A DNA stretch of 58,265 nucleotides from Clostridia bacterium (GTDB taxonomy: Bacteria > Bacillota > Clostridia > Oscillospirales > Acutalibacteraceae): contig CAAFXS010000030.1 of assembly GCA_900767025.1 (NCBI GenBank), forward strand, positions 1-58,265, in the 5' to 3' direction. This document shows positions 33,197 through 41,847 of this stretch, piece after piece. The first letter of the stretch is position 1. Each line of letters starts with the position of its first letter. The notes beneath the pieces were generated by a model, which did not search any database, was not told the DNA's origin, and saw nothing but the letters and a program-made list of their open reading frames with translations. A program made the position numbers and the translations under genes.

Positions 33197-34372
33197 TTAG
33201 TATTTCTTGATTTCTTCAACCATATCGGTCTTTTCCCAGGAAACACCAAGGTCTTCCCTGCCCATATGACCGTAAGCGGCAAGATTTTTATAAATCGGCT
33301 TTCTTAAATCAAGGCGATCAATAATTGCCGAGGGCCTAAGGTCAAATACTTTATTTACAATCTCGCTGATTTCCTCGTCGCTCTTAACGCCTGTGCCGAA
33401 GGTGTCAACCATAACGGAAACAGGCTTTGCAACACCGATTGCATAAGCAAGCTCAACCTCGCATTTATCTGCAAGTCCGCTTGCAACAATATTTTTAGCA
33501 ACCCAGCGTGCGGCATAAGCGGCACTTCTGTCAACCTTTGTTGGATCCTTACCGCTAAAGGCACCTCCGCCGTGACGGGCATATCCGCCATAGGTATCAA
33601 CAATAATCTTTCTTCCTGTTAATCCTGAGTCACCGTTAGGACCGCCGATAACAAATCTTCCTGTTGGATTAACAAAAAAAGTTGTATCGTCATCCATAAG
33701 CTCGGCGGGTATTGTGGTTTTAATAACCTTTTCAATTATATCGCTGCGAAGAGTTTCAAGGTCAATATCCGCACTGTGCTGACTTGAAACAACAACGGTT
33801 GTTACCTTTACAGGCTTGCCGTCATCATATTCAACAGTAACCTGGGTTTTGCCGTCTGCATAAAGATAAGGCATAGTGCCGTTTTCCCTAACCTCTGTGA
33901 GCTTAAGAGCCAGCTTGTGAGCAAGGCTGATAGGAAGTGGCATAAGCTCCTCGGTTTCATTGCAGGCATAACCAAACATCATACCCTGGTCACCGGCGCC
34001 GTTAAGGTTATACTCATCATTCTGGTCATTTTTAAGCTCATATGACCTGTCAACGCCCATTGCAATATCGGTTGACTGCTTATCAAGAGCAGTAAGAACT
34101 GCACAGGTGTTGCCGTTAAAGCCTTTTTTGTCATCATCATAACCGATTTCGCAAACAGTTTTACGAACGATTGCAGGAATATCAACCTGTGCATTTGTTG
34201 TGATTTCACCCATAACAAGCACCTGACCTGTTGTGCAGGTGGTTTCACAGGCAACGCGGCTCATAGGGTCCTGCTTAAGCATTTCATCAAGAATTGCATC
34301 TGAAATCTGGTCACAAATTTTATCCGGATGACCCTTTGTTACAGATTCGCTGGTAAATAAAAACTTTGACAT
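33197..34372 (-). CDS. metK: S-adenosylmethionine synthetase
   Basis: 391 residues. SESVTKGHPDKICDQISDAI at the N-terminus, GAGDQGMMFGYACNET in the middle and GGGAFSGKDPTKVDRSAAYA are the MetK signatures for ATP, methionine, Mg and K binding. It makes SAM from methionine and ATP. A strong SD (AAGGAGG) and a SAM-I riboswitch with terminator precede it, giving end-product repression. Confidence 0.97.
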   Translation of the reverse strand: MSKFLFTSESVTKGHPDKICDQISDAILDEMLKQDPMSRVACETTCTTGQVLVMGEITTNAQVDIPAIVRKTVCEIGYDDDKKGFNGNTCAVLTALDKQSTDIAMGVDRSYELKNDQNDEYNLNGAGDQGMMFGYACNETEELMPLPISLAHKLALKLTEVRENGTMPYLYADGKTQVTVEYDDGKPVKVTTVVVSSQHSADIDLETLRSDIIEKVIKTTIPAELMDDDTTFFVNPTGRFVIGGPNGDSGLTGRKIIVDTYGGYARHGGGAFSGKDPTKVDRSAAYAARWVAKNIVASGLADKCEVELAYAIGVAKPVSVMVDTFGTGVKSDEEISEIVNKVFDLRPSAIIDRLDLRKPIYKNLAAYGHMGREDLGVSWEKTDMVEEIKKY

Positions 34373-34390
34373 AAATAATCCTCCTTAAAG

Positions 34391-34417
34391 AAAAAAGCAC
34401 ACGAACCAAGCGTGTGC
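34391..34417 (-). terminator. Riboswitch-controlled terminator of metK
   Basis: Minus strand: GCACACG (34411-34417) pairs with CGTGTGC (34397-34403) around a 7-base loop, followed by T6 (34391-34396). It is the expression platform of the adjacent aptamer. Confidence 0.85.
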
Positions 34418-34425
34418 ATTATAAC

Positions 34426-34516
34426 CTCATCACTCGGTATACGCAGGTATTAGCACCTTACATAAAGCAGGTTGCTGTGGCATCATCGGGCCTGTCCCTC
34501 AACCACTCTTGATAAG
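34426..34516 (-). promoter_or_regulatory. SAM-I (S-box) riboswitch aptamer
   Basis: Read on the minus strand it begins CTTATCAAGAGTGGTTGAGG, then GGACAGGCCCGATGATGCC, ACAGCAACC, AAGGTGCTAATACCTGC and ends GATGAGG, the conserved order of the S-box core with P1 formed by CTTATC/GATGAG. When SAM binds, the downstream terminator forms and metK is switched off. Confidence 0.95.
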
Positions 34517-34538
34517 AATATTATTTTTGCTTAATGCT

Positions 34539-34567
34539 ATGATACACCACAGACCTAATTATGTCAA
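34539..34567 (-). promoter_or_regulatory. Sigma-A promoter for the metK leader
   Basis: TTGACA (34562-34567), 17-base spacer, TATCAT (34539-34544) on the minus strand; transcription would start about 15-20 bases before the riboswitch. The 34373-34715 interval holds only this leader, its promoter and the divergent promoter of the next gene. Confidence 0.8.
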
Positions 34568-34648
34568 GAAAAATTTGATTTGTTAAAATTGCACAATAAA
34601 ATACGCAAAATTTTGGCAGTTTATTATAGGAATAATTATCTCTGTCAG

Positions 34649-34677
34649 TTGCAATTTGTTTATAATTAGTTTATAAT
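34649..34677 (+). promoter_or_regulatory. Strong sigma-A promoter for the Rossmann/zinc-ribbon gene
   Basis: TTGCAA (34649-34654), 17-base spacer, perfect TATAAT (34672-34677), about 38 bases before the ATG, with an A/T-rich upstream stretch that could act as an UP element. Confidence 0.75.
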
Positions 34678-34715
34678 TTAATCGTATACATTTGCTCATT
34701 TAAGGAGGAAAAATA

Positions 34716-36278
34716 ATGGCAAAGAAAACAGTATTTATTACCGGCGGTACCGGTAATATGGGTTGGGCTGCTATTCAGGAAATGATTAAGCATCCAAGCG
34801 ACATTAATATTAAGATGCTCGCAAGAAAAAGCCCAAAGAACGAAGAGAAGCTCAAGGACTTAATGGCTAAGCCGAATGTTAAAATCGTATGGGGCGACTT
34901 AACCGATTACGATTCAATCCTTGAGGGTGTTACCGGTTCTGACTATGTTCTTCATGTTGGCGGCATGGTTTCACCAACTGCTGACTGGAAGCCTTACAAA
35001 ACACAGGCTACCAACATCGGTGCAGCACAGAACATCTGCAAGGCTGTTCTTGCTCAGCCGGATCCGGATGCAATTAAGGTTTGCTACATAGGTACTGTTG
35101 CTGAAACCGGCGGAAGAAATTATCCTATCCATTGGGGACGTTGCGGTGACCCGATTAAAATTTCCATTTATGACCACTACGCAATTTCAAAAACAGTTGC
35201 TGAGCGTACTTTCGTTGAAAGCGGTATCAAAAATTGGGTTGTAATGCGTCAGTCAGGTATCCTTTATCCTAACATTCTTAAGAATATGGATCCGATTATG
35301 TTCCATGTACCGATTAACGGTGTTCTTGAGTGGTGTACTGTTGAGGATTCAGGTCGTCTTATGTGTAACCTTGTTCTTGAAGATAAGGCAGGCAACCTTG
35401 GTTCTGATTTCTGGAATCATTTCTTCAACATCGGTTCAGGTAAGGAATACAGAATTTCCAACTACGAGTTTGAGCAGTATCTTCTTGGTACTCTCGGTCT
35501 TGCAGGTCCCGAAAAACTCTTTGATCCAAACTGGTTCATTACAAAGAACTTCCACGGTCAGTTCTATGCAGACGGTGACAAGCTTGAAGAATTCCTTCAC
35601 TTCCGTGAAAATCTTCCTATCCAGGATTATTTCAACAGACTTGCTAACCAGGTTGAGTTCTATTTCAAAATACCAAGATACCTTCCTAAGAATCTTGTTG
35701 CAGCCTGCGCTAAGCCGTTTATGAAGAAGATTGCAGAAACAAAGGATTTCGGTACTCTTGACTGGGTTAAGACAAACAATCAGGTTCGTCTCAGTGCTTA
35801 CTACGGCTCTAAGGAAGATTGGGAGAAGCTTCCTTCAAAGTGGGAAGACTTTGAAATCATCAAGTTTGACAAGGATAGCAGTGCTGCTGAGCAGTTTAAG
35901 CTTGACCACGGCTATGACGAGTCAAAGCCTGAGTCAGAGCTTGACATTGAGGATATGAAGGCTGCTGCTAAGTTCCGTGGCGGTGAGTGCCTCAGCGAAA
36001 CAATGACAAAGGGTGACATGGCGACCAAGCTTAAGTGGAAATGCGGTCACTGCGGTGCAGAATTTGAAGCATCTCCTGCTCTTATTCTTCTTGGCGGTCA
36101 CTGGTGCCCCGAGTGCTACATTCCTCAGAAGGCTTGGGATTACGATTCAATCGCAAAGACAAATCCGTTCTTTGCACAGGTTTGGTACCCCAGCCACACT
36201 AAGGAAGAGCACAATGTTTACAAGTTTGATGATTTGTTCCATATTAACGGTGTTAAGTGGGATGACATTAAGAGATAA
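34716..36278 (+). CDS. NAD(P)-dependent epimerase/dehydratase-like protein with C-terminal zinc ribbon
   Basis: 520 residues. N-terminal extended-SDR Rossmann fold: VFITGGTGNMGWAAIQEM (GxxGxxG), DLTDYDSILEGV, a YxxxK catalytic pair in DHYAISKTVAE, and a central substrate-domain region. The usual catalytic Ser region reads CYIGTVAETG, so Thr may replace Ser. From about 370 the SDR similarity ends; a linker leads to a Cys4 zinc ribbon C443-C446 and C464-C467 (WKCGHCG and HWCPECYI). A strong promoter, perfect AAGGAGG SD, terminator and AAG/GGT/CTT-biased codons unlike its neighbours suggest high expression. Substrate unknown; I do not recognise a named family. Confidence 0.7.
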   Translation: MAKKTVFITGGTGNMGWAAIQEMIKHPSDINIKMLARKSPKNEEKLKDLMAKPNVKIVWGDLTDYDSILEGVTGSDYVLHVGGMVSPTADWKPYKTQATNIGAAQNICKAVLAQPDPDAIKVCYIGTVAETGGRNYPIHWGRCGDPIKISIYDHYAISKTVAERTFVESGIKNWVVMRQSGILYPNILKNMDPIMFHVPINGVLEWCTVEDSGRLMCNLVLEDKAGNLGSDFWNHFFNIGSGKEYRISNYEFEQYLLGTLGLAGPEKLFDPNWFITKNFHGQFYADGDKLEEFLHFRENLPIQDYFNRLANQVEFYFKIPRYLPKNLVAACAKPFMKKIAETKDFGTLDWVKTNNQVRLSAYYGSKEDWEKLPSKWEDFEIIKFDKDSSAAEQFKLDHGYDESKPESELDIEDMKAAAKFRGGECLSETMTKGDMATKLKWKCGHCGAEFEASPALILLGGHWCPECYIPQKAWDYDSIAKTNPFFAQVWYPSHTKEEHNVYKFDDLFHINGVKWDDIKR

Positions 36279-36295
36279 TTGTTAATCTGAAATTC

Positions 36296-36323
36296 AGTCC
36301 CGCAGGATTCTGCGGGACTTTTT
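36296..36323 (+). terminator. Intrinsic terminator after the Rossmann/zinc-ribbon gene
   Basis: AGTCCCGCA (36296-36304) pairs with TGCGGGACT (36311-36319) around a 6-base loop and runs into T5. The T run touches the ribosome-binding region of the next gene. Confidence 0.88.
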
Positions 36324-36333
36324 GGTGATAAAT

Positions 36334-37929
36334 ATGAAAAAGGTTATTTCATTTTTGATTGTTTTTTTATTTGTGTTTTTGTGCTCCTGTTCCCTGCCTA
36401 AAGAGATAGAAGAAAGTGTTAATCTTGATTTGGATTTTTTGCAGGACAAAACCATAACAAATATTGATAATAACGACAGATATATTTTAATTCGCAGTGT
36501 TGCATACGTTAACGAAGAAGAATACTACAACGCCTCATCTGAAATATCCTACTATTACATATGGGATATTGAGCGCAGCAGACTTAAGGCATCTTTTGAG
36601 CAAAGGGAGAGCTATGATGATGACAATTACATATCCGATATTGAAATAAACAACGAAAATGAAATCACGCTTTATACATATAACAATCCAAAGCAAAGTC
36701 AGGTTTATGACCTGTCGTTTAAGCTAATCGGCTCCTGCAATGACTCTTATGTAACTAAGGAGGAAAAGCTTAATGATGCTATGAATAGCAGTGATTTAAT
36801 TAACGCCGACAGATTTGCCAGATACGGCAATTTTGCAACCGACAGCTTTTATATAAGCAATGCTGTCAGTGTATTTTTGGATGACCCCGATAATGTTTAT
36901 ATTACCGAAAATGACAACACTTTCAATGTAATAGCAACCAATGAGAAACGGATTTTAACAAGCTCCTATGATGAAAATGAAACATCAATCACCTACCGAA
37001 TTACCGACTATGACAGCTTAGTTAACAGAGAAATAAAGGTTGAATACGGTAAGTATTCCTATCCCGGCGTTTCATCAATGAGCGAAAAATACTCTGCTAT
37101 TTCTGTTTGTGATGAAACAGGTAAAAGCAGTGCAATAACTGTTATCAATAATTCCTGCGGTATCGTTTCAACTGCGGAAATCACAAAAATAGCAAGTGCG
37201 GATATTGATAGCAAAATCATTTCTATTCTTGAAGAAATCGAAAATAAATACGGCATTGAAGCAGAGCTTGCCAAAGAATATGATGAAAATTCAATACTTA
37301 ATGAGTATTTTTATTATAACGATTATTCAAAGGCACAAGTAATTTTAGCAATGTACGATTTTGATAAATGCCTTTCAACCTTCCCTGCCGAATTATACAG
37401 TGAAATAATCAGCAGTGAAACCGGATTTGACAAGCTTAAATTTTATTTTGTAGGTAGCTTTGATGCCGAAAAAAACTCCAACGATATTTCGGCATACTGT
37501 TCAAATTTTAACGGTGAGCTTTTTATTGTCTATTCGGTTAACAGCTTTACTTATTCAACCTTCTGCCACGAGCTTATGCACGCTATGGAATATAGGATAA
37601 ATGACAATGTGCCTGATTTCTACGATGAATGGGATCAGCTAAATCCTGACGGATTTGAATATACATATTTCGATAATGAAAAAATTCCTTTTTACGAAAA
37701 CGAGGAATATCAGCAATACTTTGCAAGGGATTACGGCACAAATAACCAGCTTGAAGACAGGGCAACGGTTTTTGAAGAAGTTTGCAGCAGTGACTTTATT
37801 AACGAGGAGTCACCCTGGTGGGCAGAGCGAATGCCTTTATCCGAAAAAGCATCTTACCTGAAAACTGCAATTAGAAGGTCCTACCCTTCCCTATCTAATA
37901 TTTGGGAAAAATATGATAATTTGATATAA
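36334..37929 (+). CDS. Lipoprotein with HExxH (gluzincin-like) metallopeptidase signature
   Basis: 531 residues from ATG 36334 (GGTGAT upstream). Lipoprotein signal MKKVISFLIVFLFVFLCSCS, with acylated Cys near 19. Residues about 30-300 look like a beta-rich sensor or propeller-like region of Tyr/Asp/Ser strands. The C-terminal domain has HELMHAMEY (H412, E413, H416) followed by WDQLNPDGFEYTYFD and, about 60 residues on, LEDRATVFEEV with a likely third ligand E474. This order fits zinc peptidases of the gluzincin type. Extracytoplasmic, membrane-anchored; substrate unknown. It starts just 10 bases after a terminator and has no clear promoter. Confidence 0.65.
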   Translation: MKKVISFLIVFLFVFLCSCSLPKEIEESVNLDLDFLQDKTITNIDNNDRYILIRSVAYVNEEEYYNASSEISYYYIWDIERSRLKASFEQRESYDDDNYISDIEINNENEITLYTYNNPKQSQVYDLSFKLIGSCNDSYVTKEEKLNDAMNSSDLINADRFARYGNFATDSFYISNAVSVFLDDPDNVYITENDNTFNVIATNEKRILTSSYDENETSITYRITDYDSLVNREIKVEYGKYSYPGVSSMSEKYSAISVCDETGKSSAITVINNSCGIVSTAEITKIASADIDSKIISILEEIENKYGIEAELAKEYDENSILNEYFYYNDYSKAQVILAMYDFDKCLSTFPAELYSEIISSETGFDKLKFYFVGSFDAEKNSNDISAYCSNFNGELFIVYSVNSFTYSTFCHELMHAMEYRINDNVPDFYDEWDQLNPDGFEYTYFDNEKIPFYENEEYQQYFARDYGTNNQLEDRATVFEEVCSSDFINEESPWWAERMPLSEKASYLKTAIRRSYPSLSNIWEKYDNLI

Positions 37930-37934
37930 AAGTA

Positions 37935-37968
37935 CAGACACTGTTCGGTGAACAGTGTCTGCTTTTTT
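37935..37968 (+). terminator. Intrinsic terminator after the lipoprotein gene
   Basis: CAGACACTGTTC (37935-37946) and GAACAGTGTCTG (37950-37961) form a perfect 12-bp stem with a 3-base loop, followed by C and T6. On the minus strand the weaker T-rich tail may also help end the VanW transcript. Confidence 0.9.
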
Positions 37969-39631
37969 AATATTTTGATGTTGTAGTATAGTTACATTTA
38001 CCGTTTGCATATCTCTTTAAGGTGAATTTGTCACCGTTTGATGTAACCTTAAGCTCAACCTTTGGCTTATAGCTTGTTTGACAGGTGTAGAAATCGCAGG
38101 TGATTTTCCCATTTGCAACAGTTATGTTGATTTTAATCGGGAAATTCGTATTATTCTTCCAACAGAAATCCTGGGAGCCCCAGGAGATTGCCGCATCTCT
38201 GCCAAGAGGAACGTAGCCAACCCTCATACTGTGCTGTGACCTTTCGGTAATCTGAACATTTGCATAAAGTGCGGTATTGAACATAGTTGAGGCAACCTGA
38301 CAGATACCACCGCCAACGCCGTTTTCAACTTTATTACCGCCTACAAAAACAGGTGCGTCCTTGTATCCCTTTTCATATGTTCTCCTGCCAACCACCTGAT
38401 TGAAGGAGAAGGTTTCGCCGGGCATAATTACGGTTCCGTTAATTTCCGCAGATGCTATTTTAATATTATTAGTCCTGTTGGCGTTGTTCACATAATAGGT
38501 ACTGTATGATGCATAATGCTTAACAAGTCCTGTATAAAGCGCGGCGCTCCTTGCACTGTAATACTTTGTGTTATTTACAGTTGTATAAGGTGCTATTTGA
38601 ACATAGTAGTTTGCGCTCTTATTAACATTTTTAATTGTATATGACGAGATTCTGCTGTCGTTAATAAAAATCTCTTTAGCGTTGGAGAAATCCGATTTAG
38701 TGGCATATCTAAGCACATATCCTGCACCTCTTACGGTATTCCACTTGGCAACAATGCCGTTTCTGCCCATATAGGCAACTGTCATATTTGTAGATGCTGA
38801 CCTTGTTCTTGTTAGTAAATCACTTGTGTATACACCGTAGAAGGTTTCATTACCGATTTTCACATAAGCACGGATATTGTACTTATGCAAACAGCTTGGG
38901 CTCAAGCCCTTAATGGTATAGCTTGTTGTGTCAGCAGAAACATATTTAACAGATTTATAAGCCTTGGCATCGTAATTCCACTCAACAATTTGATAGCCCG
39001 AAATATTATCCTGCTTATTCCATTTTAATGTTATCGAATTAGTTTGCGGTGAAAATTTAAGTCCTGTAACTGCTTTGGGAACAATTTTAAAGCTTGCATT
39101 TTTTACAAAGCTGTAATTGCCCTTGCCTGTTAATGTCATACTGCCGTAGCCAACATCGATGTTGTTTGAATATGTAATCGTGTAATCAACATCTTTTTTA
39201 AGAGTATTTTTCCTAAAGGTAACAGTCGGCACAGGTGTTTTTTTGTTTCCGTCATAGACAACCGAAGCAGTTGAAACATTAATCTTAGTGGCGTCACTGA
39301 CAGGCACAATCGGATATTCCTTAATAAAAGTACCGCTATACTCCCCTATTCCCTTAATCTCTGCAATTGCAGTTCCCACATTAACATTATTAGAATAGGT
39401 AACGGTGTAATCAACATTCTTTTCAAGCCTTTCACCGTTATATTTAACAGTCAGTGCAGGTGTAAGCGCACCGCCGTAATATTCATATTCAGCATAATAT
39501 GTTGTGGCAGTTGTATTAGTTGAGTCAATTATTTTTACCTCTGGCGGTGTATCTGCATAAACAGAAAATGCAAAAAGACATAAAACCGACATTGCTGCTG
39601 CCGAAATAATCAGTGATAATTTTCTTTTCAT
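37967..39631 (-). CDS. Secreted VanW-domain protein with Ig-like and fibronectin-type repeats
   Basis: 554 residues from ATG 39631 (GGGAGA upstream; the longer frame lies inside araD). A signal peptide (LIISAAAMSVLCLFAFSVYA) is followed by two related repeats of about 75 residues containing YNGERLEKNVDYTVTYSNN and YDGNKKTPVPTVTFRKN (MBG/YDG-like Ig folds), two fibronectin III-like repeats (LKWNKQDNISGYQIVEW and related), then a VanW core: PGETFSFNQVVGRRTYEKGY, GVGGGICQVASTMFNTALYA and ERSQHSMRVGYVPLGRDAA. VanW function is unresolved although it occurs in some vancomycin operons; nothing else here suggests resistance. It follows araD by 16 bases. Confidence 0.82.
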   Translation of the reverse strand: MKRKLSLIISAAAMSVLCLFAFSVYADTPPEVKIIDSTNTTATTYYAEYEYYGGALTPALTVKYNGERLEKNVDYTVTYSNNVNVGTAIAEIKGIGEYSGTFIKEYPIVPVSDATKINVSTASVVYDGNKKTPVPTVTFRKNTLKKDVDYTITYSNNIDVGYGSMTLTGKGNYSFVKNASFKIVPKAVTGLKFSPQTNSITLKWNKQDNISGYQIVEWNYDAKAYKSVKYVSADTTSYTIKGLSPSCLHKYNIRAYVKIGNETFYGVYTSDLLTRTRSASTNMTVAYMGRNGIVAKWNTVRGAGYVLRYATKSDFSNAKEIFINDSRISSYTIKNVNKSANYYVQIAPYTTVNNTKYYSARSAALYTGLVKHYASYSTYYVNNANRTNNIKIASAEINGTVIMPGETFSFNQVVGRRTYEKGYKDAPVFVGGNKVENGVGGGICQVASTMFNTALYANVQITERSQHSMRVGYVPLGRDAAISWGSQDFCWKNNTNFPIKINITVANGKITCDFYTCQTSYKPKVELKVTSNGDKFTLKRYANGKCNYTTTSKY

Positions 39632-39647
39632 TTTTATTCTCCCATAA

Positions 39648-40355
39648 TTATTTTTGACCGTAATAAGCATTAGCGCCATGCTTTCTTTGGTAATGCTTGT
39701 CAAGCAGGTACTGCTCAATACCGATATTGTTTTCATTACCCAGTGATGCAATTGCCTCGGTTCGATATGCCATTTTAGCTACCTCTTCAAGAATAAGAGC
39801 GTTTTCAACAGCTTTGAAGGCATCCTTTCCCCAAGCAAAAGGTCCGTGTCTGTGAACGAGTGCCGCAGGGCATTCTGTTGATGAAATTCCCCTCTTGTTA
39901 AACTCCTCAACAATTACCTTACCTGTATTAAGCTCGTATTCGCCCTTTACCTCTTCTTCGGTCAATCCCCTAACACAAGGAACAGCACCGTTAGCAAAGT
40001 CAGCGTGTGTTGTGCCGTAAGCTTTAATATCACGACCGGACTGTGCCCAGGAGCACGCCCAGGAGGAATGAGTATGAACTATTCCTCCGATTTCCGGAAA
40101 AGAGCGGTAAAGCTCAAGGTGTGTAGGCGTGTCAGATGACGGATTAAGGTCACATTCAACCTTGTTGCCGTCTAAATCCATAACAACCATATCCGAGGCT
40201 TTCATAGTATCATATGCCACACCAGAAGGCTTTATTACAAAAAGTCCTTTTTCCCTGTCAATGGCGGAAACATTGCCCCAAGTTAAAACCACAAGATTAT
40301 ATTTAACAAGCTGAAGATTAGCTTCAAGCACTTTTTCTTTTAATTCCTCAAGCAT
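39648..40355 (-). CDS. araD: L-ribulose-5-phosphate 4-epimerase
   Basis: 235 residues, class II aldolase fold. LTWGNVSAIDREKGLFVIKP at the N-terminus, the zinc ligands in VHTHSSWACSWAQ and the later VHRHGPFAWGKDA identify AraD. It converts L-ribulose-5-P to D-xylulose-5-P for the pentose phosphate or phosphoketolase route. Gap to araA is 8 bases. Third gene of araBAD. Confidence 0.95.
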   Translation of the reverse strand: MLEELKEKVLEANLQLVKYNLVVLTWGNVSAIDREKGLFVIKPSGVAYDTMKASDMVVMDLDGNKVECDLNPSSDTPTHLELYRSFPEIGGIVHTHSSWACSWAQSGRDIKAYGTTHADFANGAVPCVRGLTEEEVKGEYELNTGKVIVEEFNKRGISSTECPAALVHRHGPFAWGKDAFKAVENALILEEVAKMAYRTEAIASLGNENNIGIEQYLLDKHYQRKHGANAYYGQK

Positions 40356-40363
40356 ACTCTCAC

Positions 40364-41836
40364 CTACATTCCAAGCTTATAAGCAACATCGTTATAGAAA
40401 AGCTCTTTTTTAAAGGCGTTGATTTCAGTATCTTTATTAATATGTATGAATTCAATACCCATAATTTCGGCAAAGTCACGCATATGCTCTGCAGTCAGTG
40501 AATATGAAAGCACTGAATGATGTGCACCGCCTGCATAAATCCAAGCCTCTGCAGAGGTCTGCAAACAAGGAAGAGGCTTCCACAAAACACCTGCAACAGG
40601 GAGCTTTGGCATATCATTAAGCTGTTCTTTACACTCAACATCGTTAACAATCATTCTCAGCCTGTCACCCATATCAACAAGTGTAACAACGATGGCATTA
40701 CCTGTCTGTGCCTTGAACACAAGCCTTGCAGGGTCCTCCCTGTCACCGATACCAAGGGGATGAACCTGAATTTTCGGTTTACTCTCTGCAATTGTGGGAC
40801 ACACCTCAAGCATATGCGAGCCTAAAAGCATTTCATTTCCCGGCTCAAAATGGTAGGTGTAGTCCTCCATAAAAGCGGTACCGCCGTCCATTCCCTCAGC
40901 CATAAGCTTCATAACACGGGTCATTGCGGCAACCTTCCAGTCACCTTCGGCACCAAAGCCGTAGCCCTGCCTCATTAAATCCTGTGATGCAAGACCCGGT
41001 AACTGCCTAAGCTCCTGCAAATCCTCAAAGTTTGTATGGAAAGCACCGAAGCCGCCTTCATCAAGGAATTTTTTGAGTGCAACCTCTTCCCTTGCCTGAT
41101 AGCGAACGGCATCTATATTATCGGTGTCCATATCGTAATATTTGCTATACTCAGCCATTTGGGCGTCAATTTCTTCTTCCGTTACGGCATTTACATACTT
41201 GATTATATCACCAACACCGTAATGGTCAACCTGCCAGCCAAGCTTGATCTGTGCCTCGATTTTATCACCGTCGGTAACTGCAACATTACGCATATTGTCG
41301 GAAATACGCAGAACCCTCAACTTTCTTGACTCGGCGGCACCAACTGCGGCGCGCATCCAAATACCGATTTTGTTCTGAAATTCCTCATCCTTCCAGTAGC
41401 CTGCAACAACCTTAACCTTTTTCCTCATTCTTGCGTGGATATAACCGTGCTCTCTGTCACCGTGAGCCGACTGATTAAGGTTCATAAAGTCCATATCAAT
41501 ATCCGACCAGGGAATATCACGGTTAAACTGTGTGTTAACGTGAAGATACGGTTTGTTAAGCTCATTGAGACCTGCAATCCACATTTTTGACGGAGAAAAG
41601 GTATGCATCCAAGTGATAACACCTGCACAGTTAGGGGTGTTATTAGCTGATTGCATAATGCTTAAAATCTCACCTGCGGTTTTAACGCAGGGCTTTGCAA
41701 CCACCTTGCAGGGTAATTTGCTTGAAAGCTCAGCACAAATCTCCTGTGCATGAGAATTAATATCAGCAAAAATCTCCTCACCGTAAAGGTGCTGAGTGCC
41801 TACTACAAACCAAAATTCATAATCCTTAATAGCCAT
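40364..41836 (-). CDS. araA: L-arabinose isomerase
   Basis: 490 residues, the normal AraA size. FWFVVGTQHLYGEE at the start, ITWMHTFSPSKMWI, FNRDIPWSDIDMDFMNLNQS, GAEGDWKVAAMTRVMKLM and the metal-site glutamate in FMEDYTYHFEPGNEMLLGSH are characteristic. It interconverts L-arabinose and L-ribulose using Mn2+. Located 11 bases after the kinase gene. Confidence 0.97.
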   Translation of the reverse strand: MAIKDYEFWFVVGTQHLYGEEIFADINSHAQEICAELSSKLPCKVVAKPCVKTAGEILSIMQSANNTPNCAGVITWMHTFSPSKMWIAGLNELNKPYLHVNTQFNRDIPWSDIDMDFMNLNQSAHGDREHGYIHARMRKKVKVVAGYWKDEEFQNKIGIWMRAAVGAAESRKLRVLRISDNMRNVAVTDGDKIEAQIKLGWQVDHYGVGDIIKYVNAVTEEEIDAQMAEYSKYYDMDTDNIDAVRYQAREEVALKKFLDEGGFGAFHTNFEDLQELRQLPGLASQDLMRQGYGFGAEGDWKVAAMTRVMKLMAEGMDGGTAFMEDYTYHFEPGNEMLLGSHMLEVCPTIAESKPKIQVHPLGIGDREDPARLVFKAQTGNAIVVTLVDMGDRLRMIVNDVECKEQLNDMPKLPVAGVLWKPLPCLQTSAEAWIYAGGAHHSVLSYSLTAEHMRDFAEIMGIEFIHINKDTEINAFKKELFYNDVAYKLGM

Positions 41837-41847
41837 AATCTTCTCCT

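Noticed and set aside
37967..39631. VanW protein as evidence of vancomycin resistance
   Set aside because: No vanH, vanA/B-type ligase, vanX or VanRS genes nearby; VanW-domain surface proteins are common in Clostridia without resistance.
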